A stretch of 64,000 nucleotides of DNA from Dryas octopetala. Its lineage: Eukaryota > Streptophyta > Magnoliopsida > Rosales > Rosaceae. The DNA lies in assembly GCA_963921425.1 (NCBI GenBank), contig OY992837.1, forward strand, positions 16,155,896-16,219,895, in the 5' to 3' direction. Within the stretch, counting starts at the first letter, position 1, and every line of letters begins with the position of its first letter. Made by a program: the position numbers and the translations under genes. The notes below the pieces were generated by a model, which was given only the letters and a program-made list of their open reading frames with translations, ran no database searches and was not told where the DNA came from. Below, in pieces: positions 53,570 through 64,000 of this stretch.

Positions 53570-54350
53570 GGAAAAGCTGCTCGGGTGGGATTTGTGAGGG
53601 AGAGAAGCTGCTCGGGTGGGAGGTAGTCTCGGGTCGGAGAGAGAGGGTCGGGTCGGCGAAGGAGGAGCTCAGGTCGGAGCATTTGCAGGGGGCGGAGCCG
53701 AGGAGCGCGGGTCGGGGGGATTCCTGCGCGGGTCGGAAGAGCAAGGGACGAGCTCGGGCGAGTGTTGGGCGCGGCTCGGGTGGGCTGGAGCGCTGCTCGG
53801 GTCGGCGGGTCGGAAGGGTGTGTGGCCGGATCTGCCGAGCTCGGGCCGGAGAGGAAGTGCGCGGGTCGGAAGAGCGACGGGTCGGATCGTCTTGGGTTGT
53901 GCTGCGCGTGGGGTTGTGCTCGGGTCGGGCTTGTTCGTCGGGGCTGCTCTTCGCGGGTCGGCGCGGGTTGGAGGGGAGAGCTGCGCGTGGGGTTGTGCTC
54001 GGGTCGGGCTTGCTCGTCGAGGCTGCTCTTCGCGGGTCGGCGCGGGTTGGAGGGGAGAGCTGCGCGGCTCGGAGTGGAGGTGGAGGTTGGGCTCGCGGCG
54101 GTGGGCGCGGGCGAGCGGAGGAAGGGCAGGGGTGTGCTCGGGTGCTCGGACTTGGGGCAGGCGAAGGGCTCTGCTCGCCTTGCCGTGCGTGGGAGGGGCT
54201 GGTCGGGTCGGATCCGAGGGCAGCTCGGCGCGGAGCAGCTGGTGGGCGCGGCTTGTGGCTGCTGTCTTCGCTCGAAAATAGTGGGCTCAGGCCGGATTTG
54301 AGCGTGGGCTCGGGTGCGCGGCTGCTCTTGTGCTCGGGTGCTTTGAGGTG
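53570..54350. repeat. GC-rich GCTCGGGTCGG repeat region
   Basis: Imperfect tandem motifs GCTCGGGTCGG and GCGCGGGT throughout. An ~80-bp block containing GCTGCGCGTGGGGTTGTGCT is duplicated in tandem (about 53900-53978 and 53979-54060). All six frames are unusually open because of composition. Confidence 0.85.
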
Positions 54351-54825
54351 AGCAATCTCAAATAATTTTCTACTCAATTGATATACTGATTTTGTCTTGG
54401 AAAATTGAGATTTGTGAGAAATATTGGTTGTCCAGCCCGAGGCGGACCTTGGAATTCTGTTTGTCAATTTTGTGAAAAATGTGAGTAGGGGCAGGTGGGG
54501 GTGCAAGTGGGCCGGAGCCTTGCCGAGCACTGGGTAGGCCACATGCCTTCATTTTTTGACTTTGTAATTTATTGAGTGTTGTGGTTTGTGGCTAGGTACG
54601 GAGGAGACAAGATAAGTGGGTCGGAACCCGTCTGAGCCGTTGGAGCCGCGCAATACTGGTAAAGGCTTGTGTTTTTATTGCCTGTCTGCTTGAATTGATA
54701 TTGTGAATATTTGCTTTGATAAATGATTGGTGGCTGAGCATGTGAAAAGGTGATAGGGTGAATGGTCCCAAATTGGGGGTAGAAGAGCACATATGGGGGG
54801 GGTGGGAAACCAGTATTGATCTGAT

Positions 54826-57002
54826 ATGTCCATGGTGTTGTCTTGGATGAGCAGGTGTGCTGAGGTCGGACCTTCCATGGCTTCCTCAGATGATAACAGT
54901 TCTATGGAGTCTGATCGGGTGTCCACAAGTGATGGGACGCCGATGAGGCCAAATATGCCTCGACCCCGGATGGGGTGTGGAAATATGGGGGTGGGCAAAG
55001 TGCTCAAGACCGTCCAGGAGAGCTTGTCCATGGTGATGGGAAGTGAGGGAAAAGGCACTGGTAGTGAGGACAGCGATGATGGAGAGACACCCACTAATTG
55101 TGATGATGTGGGTGGGCGCATTGTGCCTTATTGGTCCGTGGATGGGTTGTGTGAGAATAGGATGACGGAGGAAGACCTTGAAAAATTGAGGGTAGAGTTC
55201 CACATTCCCGATTATATCCACCTGAGCCTCCCGGGAGAGGATGATGTCTTGAGTGACCCGCCGGAGGGGCATATTTTGTGTTTTGCCAAGAGTTTCCACC
55301 ATGGGTTTAGGCTTCCTCTCCACCCCTATTTCCAGTATATGTTGAGGAAGTTAGGGATTGCACCAGCTCAGCTGACGCCCAATAGTTGGAGGACATTAAT
55401 TGGGTTGTATGTGATGTTCCGGGATGAGGGGTATGGTGCCCCGAGTATAGCTCAATTTTCACACTTGTTTGAAATTAAGTCGAGTCCCAAATTGCGGGGT
55501 TGGGTGTACTGCTCGCAGTTGGCGAACGGGCAGTTCACCGATGGGGCGACTCGCCAGATACAGGTAGGCCACCCAGACGCTCACAAGGAGTGGAAGAAAA
55601 AATGGTTCTTTGCGAGCGGAGCCTGGGAGTTTGGCTGGAGTGAGAGGAGGACCATGAATAGGGTGCCGACAAATTTCCACCTAATAGGTTGCCTGGCTGA
55701 GCCGATGCATTGGTCTATGTACACTTGGATTATTAGCTGATGTTTTGCTTATACTTATAGTCGGCTTTTGTTGTTTGATTTTGCAGGGGGTGAGTGGGAG
55801 AGGCTTCCATTGTCGGAGGATAGCGCGGAAGAGGTGCGGAGAGTGCTTAGCCGACCTGCTCGAAAGTTGAGCGCTGCCTACCTCTTGTCTCCTGAAAAGT
55901 TGGCCAAGTACGGCTTCGGAGTCCCAGGTGAGCTTCTGTACTTCCCCTCTTGGAGTAGTAGTTGATAAGATAATAATTTGTGCTCATTGAATTTTTTGTT
56001 GTCTTTCAGTGAAAATGGCCAACACGAAGAAAACAAGTAGACCGGTTGGTCATGCCCCGCCCGCTCAGAGGAGGATGATGATGGGGGCGTTGTTGGCCGG
56101 AGGTGGCTCGTCCCAAGGGAATGCAGGTAGAGGCGCAACGGTGCCCGGGGGTATGAGGCATGGTGGGTCGACCAACACCCAGGTTCCGAAGGCGGCTTCT
56201 CCCGGGAGGAAAAGGAAGACGGGGTTAGATGCGGCCGAGCCCGGGAGAGAGGGCAAGAGGACAGCCACAGCCACTGCGTCTGATCCAGTCCCAGAGGAGG
56301 ATCGTCTGGCACAGCAGGCAGTGACAGACTTTGGAGGATCCCTGAAGAAGGGGAGGGATGACCGGGTGATTGGCGATGAGGTTGAGCCGCTATCCGTCTT
56401 GCAGCGGGCCTTCTCCGAGCAGTCCCAGGTAAGGGAAAGTGGTATATGTTGATGAGATGTCCAAAGTTTAAACTTTATAGTTTGTGATAACACTTTCGTG
56501 GCATCCGACCTGGCAGGCACTGTTCTTCACTTATCATGCACATGTTAGTGTCCTGGCCACGGTGGAGAAGATGAAGGACGAGATGTCGAGCTTCGTGGTG
56601 TGGAAGGACAGAGCGCTCTCAGCCGAGGAGAGGGTCGGTACCCTGGTTGACCAGAACCAGGCGTTGCAGGCCGAGCTGCTGCAGGCCAGGAAGGAGGCAG
56701 ACCAGGCTAGGCAGGAGTTGGAGCAGAGCGGGCAGGAGCTGAGCCAAGCCAAGCAAGAGGCGGACCAGGCTAGGCAGGAGTTGGACAATGAGTACAACAG
56801 CGGCTATGCCATGGGCTTTGGCGATTGCAAATTGGAGCTCGAGGAGATGTGCCCTGACTTTGACTGGGACCGCGTGCGTGGTCTGCTAGGAGCTGGCAAC
56901 GAAGTACCTGGCAACGTCCCGGAGGAAGGTGCCCAGGAGGTAGAGCATGAGGGCAGAGCATCCCCAGTTGGAGAGCATGATATGGGAGAGGATCCCAAAT
57001 AG
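54826..57002 (+). CDS. Antisense extra gene of the Tat element, 4 exons, 635 aa
   Basis: Exons 54826-55687, 55787-55927, 56010-56428 and 56517-57002 join through three short GT-AG introns (99, 82 and 88 bp) with matching phases, giving 1908 nt without a stop. A TGA nine bases upstream supports the ATG at 54826. Residues about 110-285 carry HGFRLPLHPYFQYMLRKLGI, PAQLTPNSWRTLIGL and FEIKSSPKLRGWVYCS. I recognise this as the plant family annotated as putative gypsy-type transposon (Transposase_28-like). A basic low-complexity middle follows, with RKRKTGLDAAE as a possible nuclear signal. Residues about 490-575 form a coiled coil (QARKEADQARQELEQ). It lies convergent to gag-pol, ending 760 bp from the integrase stop. 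Antisense frames are known in Tat elements but their role is not; the intron structure is my reading. Confidence 0.8.
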
Positions 57003-57194
57003 GCATCTGTTGCACTTATGGCCCGGGGGCAGGGGTGGGCGGACCATTACCCTATTTTGGTTTGAGTTGTATGGTCGGGTCGGATGTGGCCCGTGCCAAC
57101 TTGCAAACTCTTTTGATTGTTAAGTTTTGTACTTATTGTTATTTGGACGATTTGGAGGGTGTCCGACCCGTTATGGGGTAGGATGCCCTTCTTT

Positions 57195-57610
57195 TGAATA
57201 CATGGTATTGCAGAATTTTATCGAATGCATGGTACTTAGTTTCCCTTGGATGCATGAAATTGATTTTCTCTGAATGCATGGTACTTAGTTTCCCTTGAAT
57301 GCATGATATTGATTTTCCCTTGAATGCATGGTACTTAAGTTCCCTTGAATGCATTTGCCATAGCCGCGCCCTGAATGCATGGTACTTAGCTTCCCTTGAA
57401 TGCATGGGCGGATACGGGCAGGGTCGGATGTCTGATGGCCCGGGGGGCCATACAGCCAAATAAGACTTTGAATAAAAATGAAGAAAAAGTGTCCGTGGTA
57501 GGACTTCCGTGAATGCATGGTACTTAGTTTCCCTTGAATGCATTTGCCATAGCCGCGCCCTGAATGCATGGTACTTAGCTTCCCTTGAATGCATGGGGCG
57601 GATATGGGCA
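57195..57610. repeat. TGAATGCATGGTACTTAG minisatellite
   Basis: About ten imperfect ~28-bp units of TTCCCTTGAATGCATGGTAC, some replaced by GCCATAGCCGCGCCC. A ~170-bp block containing GGTCGGATGTCTGATG is also duplicated (57360-57480 and 57540-57670). It lies between the converging ends of integrase and the antisense gene. Confidence 0.85.
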
Positions 57611-57761
57611 GGGTCGGATGTCTGATGACCCGGGGGTCCATACAGTCAATTAACAATTTGAATAAAAATGAAGAAAAATGTGTCCGTGGTAGGACTTGTA
57701 TTTATTGAAAGTGATAACATAGAGAAAATTGAAAAAAGTCCCCGGGGGGTACAACATTTGT

Positions 57762-58985
57762 CTACTTGTAAAAGTAGCGGAGGTGCTCGGCGTGCCAAGG
57801 GTGGCCGAGTTCCTTGCCGGTTGTGGCGCGGAGCCTATATATGCCTGAGCGGATGACTTCAATAATCTCATACGGTCCTTCCCAATTAGGTTTCAGAGCA
57901 CCCGTTTTGGCCAAGGTAGTGCTGCGCAGGACCCAGTCCCCCACTCGGAAGTGGCGAGGCTTAACTTTAGAATTGTAGTATCGAGTAGCCCGTTGCTGGT
58001 AGGCGTACTTGTGTAGCTCAGCCTGGGCCCGATGCTCTTCAGCGAGGTCGAGACTGAGGGCTAGCTGGTCAGCATTGTGCTCAGGCTGAAATGTATCGAG
58101 GCGGTAAGAGGCAAGCCCGACCTCAACTGGGATGACGGCTTCAGAAGCAAAGGCCAAAGAAAAGGGGGTTTCCCCGGTCGAGGATCGACAGGTCGTCCGG
58201 TAGGACCATAAGACTTCGGGTAGGAGGTCAGGCCACTTTCCCTTCTTTGCATCGAGCTTGGTCTTCAAGGTATGTTTAATGGTCTTGTTGACTGCCTCGA
58301 CCTGCCCGTTGGCCTGAGGATGACCAGGAGAGGCAAAGAAAACCTTGATGTTGAAGGCGGAGCAAAATGACTTGAACTCTTTGTTGTCGAACTGCTTGCC
58401 ATTGTCAGTGATAATGGCGTAAGGGAGACCAAAGCGGCAAATTATGTTCTTCCATACAAAGCTCTTGATGGTCTGGGTGGTTGCCTTTGCCAAGGGCTCG
58501 GCCTCTGCCCACTTAGTGAAGTAGTCCACTGCGACTACTGCCATTTTGACCTTGCCCTTCCCCTCGGTCATTGGTCCGATTAAGTCAATGCCCCATTGGG
58601 CGAAGGGCCAAGGACTGTTCATGGTAGTTAGGGGCTCGGGTGGTTGGTGCGGAAAAGTGGCAAATTTTTGGCACTTGATGCATTTCTGGGTGAGCTTCCT
58701 TGCATCAGCGCGGAGGGTCGGCCAATAATAGCCTTGGCGGATGGCCTTGTGAGCTAAAGAGTGGGCCCCTGCATGATTGCCACAGACCCCTTCATGGATC
58801 TCCCGGAGGATATAGTCGCCTTGTTCGGGGGTGAGGCAGCGCAAGTATGGCAGGGAGAAACCCCGCTTGTATAACTTGTCGTTAATAATGGTGTACCGGG
58901 AAGCTTTTTGGCGAAGGCGCCGAGCCTCAGCCTTGTCCGCGGGTGGGTGCCCATGCTTAAGAAATGCGAGAGAGGGTCCATCCAA
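57762..58985 (-). pseudogene. Tat integrase part of pol
   Basis: It has an HHCC finger (HEGVCGNHAGAHSLAHK then CIKCQKF) and catalytic core residues in WGIDLIGP, ITDNGKQF and GHPQANGQVEAVNKT. The C-terminal part contains FRVGDWVLR and NWEGPYEII, and ends HAEHLRYFYK. No chromodomain follows, as expected for Tat and unlike the element at 10605. It is out of frame with the preceding second RNase H; the change lies about 58970-58985, in a CTCTCTC run. The frame has no ATG at its start, so it would need frameshifting or a repaired copy in trans. Confidence 0.85.
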
Positions 58986-59518
58986 CTAGCTTGTTGCGCA
59001 GATTGGCAGACTTCCATAACATCAATGCTGCGCTGAGGTAAGAACTCAACTGAGACAGACCTCCCAGCTTCATGGTCGACTGCCGAGGCAAGGCGAGCTA
59101 GGGCATCCGCCCTCTCATTGTCCGCCCTAGGGATTTGGATGAGCTGGTATGCTGAGAATTGATTGAGTAGGCTTTGAACTTTGGTGAAGTTGGCGGCCAT
59201 GCGCTCACCCTTGGTCTGGTATTCCTGCGTGACCTGGTTCACCACAAGTTGAGAATCACTGTAGATTCGGAGTTGCTCAACGTCCATATGTAGTGCCAAA
59301 GATAAGCCGGCAATAAGGGCCTCATATTCAGCCTCATTGTTGGATGCCTGGAAGCCGAATCGAAGAGCATACTCAATGGTGGTCTGGTCAGGGGCGATCA
59401 AAACAAGTCCGGCTCCACTGCCCTGTTGATTAGAAGACCCATCAACATATAAAGACCAGATTGGGCGATCCGGCCTGATGGCCGGAGTAGAAGAAGTTGG
59501 TGGATCGGTTGTCGACAT
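58754..59518 (-). pseudogene. Second (archaeal-type) RNase H of Tat pol
   Basis: The catalytic acidic residues are visible in LYVDGSSNQQGSGAG (Asp), NNEAEYEAL (Glu), IYSDSQLVVNQ (Asp) and PRADNERADALARLAS (Asp). A second RNase H of this type between the normal RNase H and integrase marks Tat/Ogre elements. The frame is the same as that of the 1085-codon frame upstream, separated only by the stop at 59582-59584 and ending in missense after the frameshift near 58980. The first ATG at 59518 is not a natural protein start. Confidence 0.85.
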
Positions 59519-59581
59519 AATGGCGGAGGAGGGCTCAGCCTCGGGTAGGAAAGTAGACTCTGAAATGAAGTCTGCAATGGC

Positions 59582-62500
59582 TTATCCCTTGATTGCGGGC
59601 CGTGGGCGGTAGGAAATGTCAAATTCGCTCAACTCAATGGACCATTTGATAAGTCGGCCAGAGACCTCAGGCCGCTGCAATACTTGCCTAAGTGGTTGAT
59701 TGGTGAGAACCACGATAGGATGAGCTTGGAAGTATGGGCGGAGGCGCCGGGCTGATGTGACCAAGGCAAGGGCTAATTTTTCTATCTCTGGATATCTGGT
59801 CTCAGCATCTTGCAGGGCCTTGCTGGTATAGTACACCGGGTGCTCAACCCTATCCTCAAGTCGAATGAGGACTGAGCTGGTGGCTGTCAGGGAAACGGAC
59901 AAGTAGAGGAGTAGCTCTTCCCCTGGCTCGGGTTTAGAAAGTAGAGGTGATTTGCCCATGTACTCTTTTAGATCTTGGAAGGCCTTCTCACACTCCGGAG
60001 TCCAGTCAATGTATTTTGTCCGAGCCTTAAGGGTTTTGAAGAATGGGGCGCAACGGTCGGTGGCCTTGGATATGAATCGTGTCAAGGCGGCGACCCTGCC
60101 CGTTAGGCTCTGCACTTCCTTCTGAGTTCTGGGAGATTGCATATCGATCAAGGCTTTGATTTTTTCAGGGTTGGCCTCTATCCCCCTTTGGCTCACCATG
60201 AAGCCAAGGAATTTTCCCGAAAATACGCCGAACGTGCACTTGGCAGGGTTCAGGCGCATCTGGTACTTCTTGAGCACGGAAAACATCTCAGAAAGTTTGT
60301 GGACGTGGTCCTCTGCCCGGACACTCTTAACAAGCATGTCGTCCACATAGACCTCCATGGACTTACCAATGTATTCTGAAAAAATGGAGTTGACCAAACG
60401 CTGGTAGGTGGCCCCGGCATTTTTGAGTCCGAAAGGCATGACTTTGTAACAATATAGGCCCCTGTCAGTAATGAAGGCCGTATTGTCCTGGTCGGAGCTG
60501 TGCATAAGGATTTGGTTATAGCTGGAGTAGGCGTCCATGAAACTAAGGAGTGCATGGCCTGCTGTGGCATCAACCAATTGGTCAATTCGAGGAAGAGGAA
60601 AACTATCCTTGGGGCAGGCCTTGTTGAGGTCAGTGAAGTCGACGCACATCCGCCACTTGCCATTTGATTTTTTGACCATCACAGCATTGGCCAGCCAATC
60701 CGGGTAGGAAACCTCGCGGATGAAACCTATTTTCTGTAACTTGTCGACCTCTTCCTTCATAGCAGCATAGATTTCGGGCTTGTACTGCCTGCGTTTTTGG
60801 CGGACGGGGCGGTGCCGTGGATTAAGACTTAGGCGATGGGAGATCACCTCCGGAGAGATCCCAAGCATGTCATCATAAGACCAGGCAAAGACTTCAGCAT
60901 TGGCACGAAGGAAGTTGATGAGGTCGTCTCGGAGGGCAATACTGAGCTGGGTTCCGACTCGTACCTTGCGGTCCGGGTAGGCAGGTGAGATGAGCACTTC
61001 TTCCACATGATTGTCATCTGGTTGGGCGATGGCTCTGAAAGATGAATCACGAGGATCTTCGAGAGGATCCGGGGTAGGGCAGGTGGGGGAGACAGAGACA
61101 GCCATAGAGGGCATGGCCTCTTTCTTCTTCTTGACGGAAGTCGTATAGCAGGACCTGGCTGACACTTGGTTGCCTTTGACTACCCCCGTGCCACATGGGG
61201 TCGGGAACTTGATCAGAAGCAAGTGAGTGGAAATCATAACCTTCAGTTGGTTAAGGGCTGGTCGTCCCAGGATGACGTTGTACGCTGTGGGGCAGTCGAC
61301 CACCAAAAACTGAGTGGTTGTGGTAGCGGACGAAGGATACCTCCCAAGGGTGAGTGGAAGGTAGATCCCGCCAAGAGGGGTGACCACATCGCCCGAAAAG
61401 CTAAGTAAAGGAGCGACCGACCGGTCAAGCCTCTCTTGGTCAATCCCAAGAGCTGTGAAGGCGGAGGCGAAGAGGATGTTGACGGAGCTACCACAATCAA
61501 CAAGGATCCGAGCCACATCAAAATTAGCTATGGTGGCTTCAATGACCAAGGGGTCATCGTGTGGGAAGATCAAATCACGTTCCTCTTCCTCAGCAAAGGA
61601 AATGGGCGACCACCCGAGCTTAGGAGTCTTTTTTCCACGGTGGAAGTCTACAGCCATAACGCCGGAGCATTGCTGAGCACTTCGGGCGTATTCCTTCCTA
61701 GCCCTGTTGGAGTTGCCAGCGAGGGTCGGGCCCCCGCAGATGGTATTGACCCGCCCCCGTCGTTGTCCTTCGGCCTTGGCCTTCTCGGTGGCCTCCTTGT
61801 CTATAAAGCCATCCAATTTTCCTTCATGTACCAAAGTTTCTATGGCCTCTTTAAAGGCTCTGCATGCCTCGGTGTCATGGCCATGGTCATTATGATAAAG
61901 GCAAAAGAAGTTCTTGTTGGCCCGGTACCGTGTTTGTGGTGGGCGGGGTGGGAGCTTGGGAAGTATGTCTTTGATCTGAGGATACAATTCTGTATAAGTA
62001 ACAGTGAGAATTGTATAGACTTTGAACCTGGAGGCGTAGGATGTCTGATAAGTTTCCTCCCTTCGTTGCCCTCCACCTCTACCATCACCAAATTGCTTCT
62101 TGGTGAATTTACTGAACTTTTTCCCGGACCCCCCATGCTGATTACCCGAGTAGGGCTTGGGCTGGGGTGGCACTATGATGGCCTGGTCGGTACTTGGGCG
62201 ATCCATGGTGGGCGGCTTCTTCCCATATGTTTTGAATTCCGCAGTAGCATAGGCAATGGCCTCTTGCATAAGTTCTTTGTAGGTGCGCGGATTGCGGCGG
62301 TTGAGTTCGAACAAGAAGTCCCCCTCTAGGAGACCACCCTTGAAAGCGGCGAAGGCTACCTTCTCATCACAGTCGCGACACCGAGATCGCTCTAGCTGAA
62401 ATCGAGTAATGTATTCCCGGAGGGATTCCCTGCTGCCCTGTCGGACTCGAGTCAGGTCATCCGTGGTGTAGATTCTATCGGTCTGGATGATATACTGGCC

Positions 62501-62839
62501 TAGGAAGAGCTCTCGGAGCTCGTTGAAACAATCAACCGAGCCCGGAGGAAGTTGGTAGAACCAGTCCCTTGCACTGCCAGAGAGGGTGGAAGGGAAAATT
62601 CGACACTTCGTAATGTCATCAGCACCTTTAGATTCCAGAGCGGATCTGAAACTCATGAGGTGGTCATATGGGTCTTCCTTCCCTGTGTATGGAGTGATTT
62701 TGGGAGGTCGGACGTCGCCAACCGGAGGAGTGGATAGGATGCGAGCTGTGAAAGGTCCAGGCAGCTCCCTTGTTTCTAAAGATGGGTGCCCACCCCGACT
62801 TCCTCCCTCCACTCTTTTCAGGCGCTCACTGATGTCCAT
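59582..62839 (-). pseudogene. Tat gag (C-terminal part), protease, reverse transcriptase and RNase H
   Basis: The order is Gag domain (about residues 55-200, with DWFYQLPPGSVDCFNELRE), protease with ILVDCGSSVNIL near 446, and reverse transcriptase with KWRMCVDFTDLNKACPKD and the catalytic YVDDML near 830. RNase H runs to the end (VYYTSKALQDAETRYPEIEK, SGRLIKWSIELSEFDISYRP). It ends at TAA 59582-59584, a position where the frame continues open on the other side, consistent with a CAA to TAA change. Upstream the same frame continues to another TAA at 62921-62923, so the ATG at 62839 is internal to gag. All motif residues looked for are present. Confidence 0.88.
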
Positions 62840-62920
62840 GAGAAGTTGCTGGAGCTGGTCTGGTGGAAGAGAGCCGCTATTACCGGAGTCAGCGACTTGT
62901 TCACTTATGAAAGTGTTACT

Positions 62921-63562
62921 TTATGCGCGGCGCCCAGCCGAGAGGACCTGCTCTTCTCCCCGTCGTCGCTTGGGACGGGGAGCCTGTTCCTCCTCCAAGT
63001 CTCGGGGGCGCGGGTTGGATCGCCCCTGCTCCTCCTCCAAGTCTCGGGGACGCGGGTTGGATTCGTCCCGGTTCGTCCGCTGCTCTTCTCGCCGAGAGCG
63101 GTTGTCGTCGAGCAGATGACGACAGTCCCGATAAATGTGGAACTCTTCAGAGCGGGTAGGATGCTCGCCAGATCGAGTCCGGGCGACCGGGTGGATAAGT
63201 CTCTTTTGGAAACCTGGGGGTGGATGGCTACCTTGCCCTACATCCAATTGACGGGGAACATTTTGGTCCCTTCGGGGGGGATCCCTCATCTCACCATTCC
63301 GGAGAGCGGTGTGTTCGTCCCCGTCGTGGGGGTTCCTCCTCTCACCACTCCGGGGAGTGGTATGTCCTTCCCTGTCACGGAGGAGTCGCTCATAAAGCTG
63401 TGTTGCACCTTTTTGGAGGTCGAGCTGCTCCTGGGTTCGTTGGAGCTGAGCCTCCAATCGCTGGATGTACTCTTCCTGATCAGATTCGGCAGTCTTCTTA
63501 CCTCGCTTGTCAACCAGCGGGGTGTTGTCGACTTGGTCGAGGATAGGACCTCCGTCAGACAT
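62921..63562 (-). pseudogene. Tat gag N-terminal part, 213 codons
   Basis: It starts MSDGGPILDQVDNTPLVDKR just after the leader array. A short coiled coil (YIQRLEAQLQRTQEQLDLQK) is followed by Arg/Glu/Pro-rich sequence with repeated NPRPRDLEEEQ. It ends at TAA 62921-62923, in frame with the longer gag-pol frame at 62839. Polar, charged N-terminal extensions like this are usual in Tat gag. The stop is probably a mutation rather than a natural gag terminus, because the capsid-like domain lies after it. Confidence 0.82.
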
Positions 63563-63572
63563 TGTGAGGGTC

Positions 63573-63650
63573 GGTAGCTTGGAAGCTAGGAAGCTCGGAA
63601 GCTAGGGAGCTCGGAAGCTCGGGAGCTCGGAAGGTTTTTGCACCTCAACT
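63573..63650 (-). repeat. Short CTTCCGAG leader array
   Basis: Fewer than ten CTTCCGAG/CTTCCTAG units between primer binding site and gag. This is the same motif that is expanded to about 560 bp at 16983-17541. Confidence 0.85.
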
Positions 63651-63684
63651 GAGGGTAGAGAATTCAATGGGGAAAAGTTGTAAG

Positions 63685-63706
63685 TTTCCCACAGACGGCG
63701 CCAAAC
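63685..63706 (-). other. Tat primer binding site
   Basis: On the minus strand GTTTGGCGCCGTCTGTGGGA follows the LTR end CATCAACA. TGGCGCC-type sites are usual for Tat/Athila elements. The exact tRNA was not determined. Confidence 0.8.
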
Positions 63707-64000
63707 TGTTGATGCTCAAAAATGGTAGAGCAGTCAACGTCGAGTCGAACCACGTAGGCCCGTTGACCCACCACTGAGCGGATGACACGTCGAAGTGGGG
63801 CAGGAACGGGTAGCTGGGTCCGACTGGTGAGTAATGAGAGAGAATGATATCCAAAGCACCCTGCACAGGTACACAAAAGTGAGCGGGAAGGGCACCGGTG
63901 TGGTGCCGGCCAAAGCTCCTCCGACGCTCAAGTCAGTGTTCAGAGAGATCTGAGAGCAGAGTGAGTGAATAGTATAATAATGATTTCAGTTGTCCTTTTG
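63707..64000 (-). repeat. 5' LTR of Tat element (first 294 bp from its inner end)
   Basis: It matches 52476-52769 with one visible difference (GAGAGAGATC here against GAGATATC). The remainder lies beyond the window. Confidence 0.92.

Larger units (their letters stand above)
52476..64000 (-). mobile_element. Tat-lineage Ty3/gypsy element (>11.5 kb), minus strand, runs off the window
   Basis: Reading right to left the order is 5' LTR (63707 onward, incomplete), primer binding site, octamer leader, gag, protease, reverse transcriptase, RNase H, a second RNase H, integrase, a minisatellite, an antisense spliced gene, a GC-rich repeat region, the polypurine tract and the 3' LTR (52476-53286). A second RNase H before integrase and an extra antisense frame before the 3' LTR are features described for Tat-lineage elements. 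The two LTRs differ at about one of 294 comparable bases, so insertion was recent. The internal coding frame is nevertheless broken in three places. Confidence 0.93.

Noticed and set aside
53436-54542. Minus-strand 368-codon frame, rich in Pro, Ser and Arg, in the Tat element
   Set aside because: It spans GC-rich tandem repeats in which all six frames are open, has no recognisable domain, and lies in the leader of the antisense gene.
61436-62329. 297-codon plus-strand frame inside gag-pol
   Set aside because: It is a shadow frame opposite the protease and gag coding sequence, without domain or splice context.

Overview
This is plant nuclear DNA. It has GT-AG introns, a WAT1/EamA transporter gene, a cluster of F-box genes, chromovirus and Tat-lineage Ty3/gypsy retrotransposons, and many hAT-, CACTA- and Mutator-type repeats. 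The gene families and overall style suggest a woody eudicot, perhaps Rosaceae, but nothing in the window fixes the species. Most of the 64 kb is transposon-derived. The only convincing intact host genes are the WAT1-like transporter (28307-35013, seven exons, 391 aa) and one F-box gene (39381-40607, 408 aa).

Region 1 (1-27741) holds one locus twice in the same orientation. Copy A (1-16267) and copy B (19998-27741) are nearly identical outside insertions. A 200-N gap (18812-19011) lies between them. Copy A additionally carries a truncated hAT element, a 1.27-kb foldback element, a complete young chromovirus with apparently identical LTRs (10605-15876) and, at its right end, a partial Tat-type element (16268-18811). 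Copy B carries a 201-bp MITE that A lacks. This could be a real tandem duplication or two haplotypes placed end to end by the assembler. Both copies carry minus-strand pieces of two conserved genes: the first two exons of an RBBP5-like (COMPASS) WD40 gene and fragments of the APC6/CDC16 gene. Both also carry arrays of ~335-bp palindromic units and ~310-bp units rich in TTAGCGAGGAA.

Region 2 (27742-38700) is the WAT1-like gene and its 3' flank. Introns hold a gypsy LTR remnant, a foldback element with a 9-bp target duplication, and decayed members of the palindromic repeat family. Two non-autonomous hAT elements with perfect 8-bp target duplications follow.

Region 3 (38700-52475) is an F-box cluster. 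Copy 1 is intact. Copy 2 (45683-46846) is a pseudogene that has also lost its core promoter. Copy 3 is represented only by its promoter and first untranslated exon (about 52086-52475). Foldback elements, a Mutator-like MITE family and a decayed ZMYM1-like hAT transposase with a second hAT nested inside it fill the gaps.

Region 4 (52476 to beyond 64000) is a Tat-lineage Ty3/gypsy element on the minus strand, inserted in the 5' UTR intron of F-box copy 3. Its LTRs differ at about one position over the visible 294 bp, yet gag-pol carries two in-frame stops and one frameshift. Between integrase and the 3' LTR it carries an antisense, apparently spliced four-exon gene (54826-57002, 635 aa) with its own TATA box. 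The partial element at 16268-18811 is a relative that has lost gag-pol and instead carries large arrays of CTTCCGAG and GC-rich repeats.
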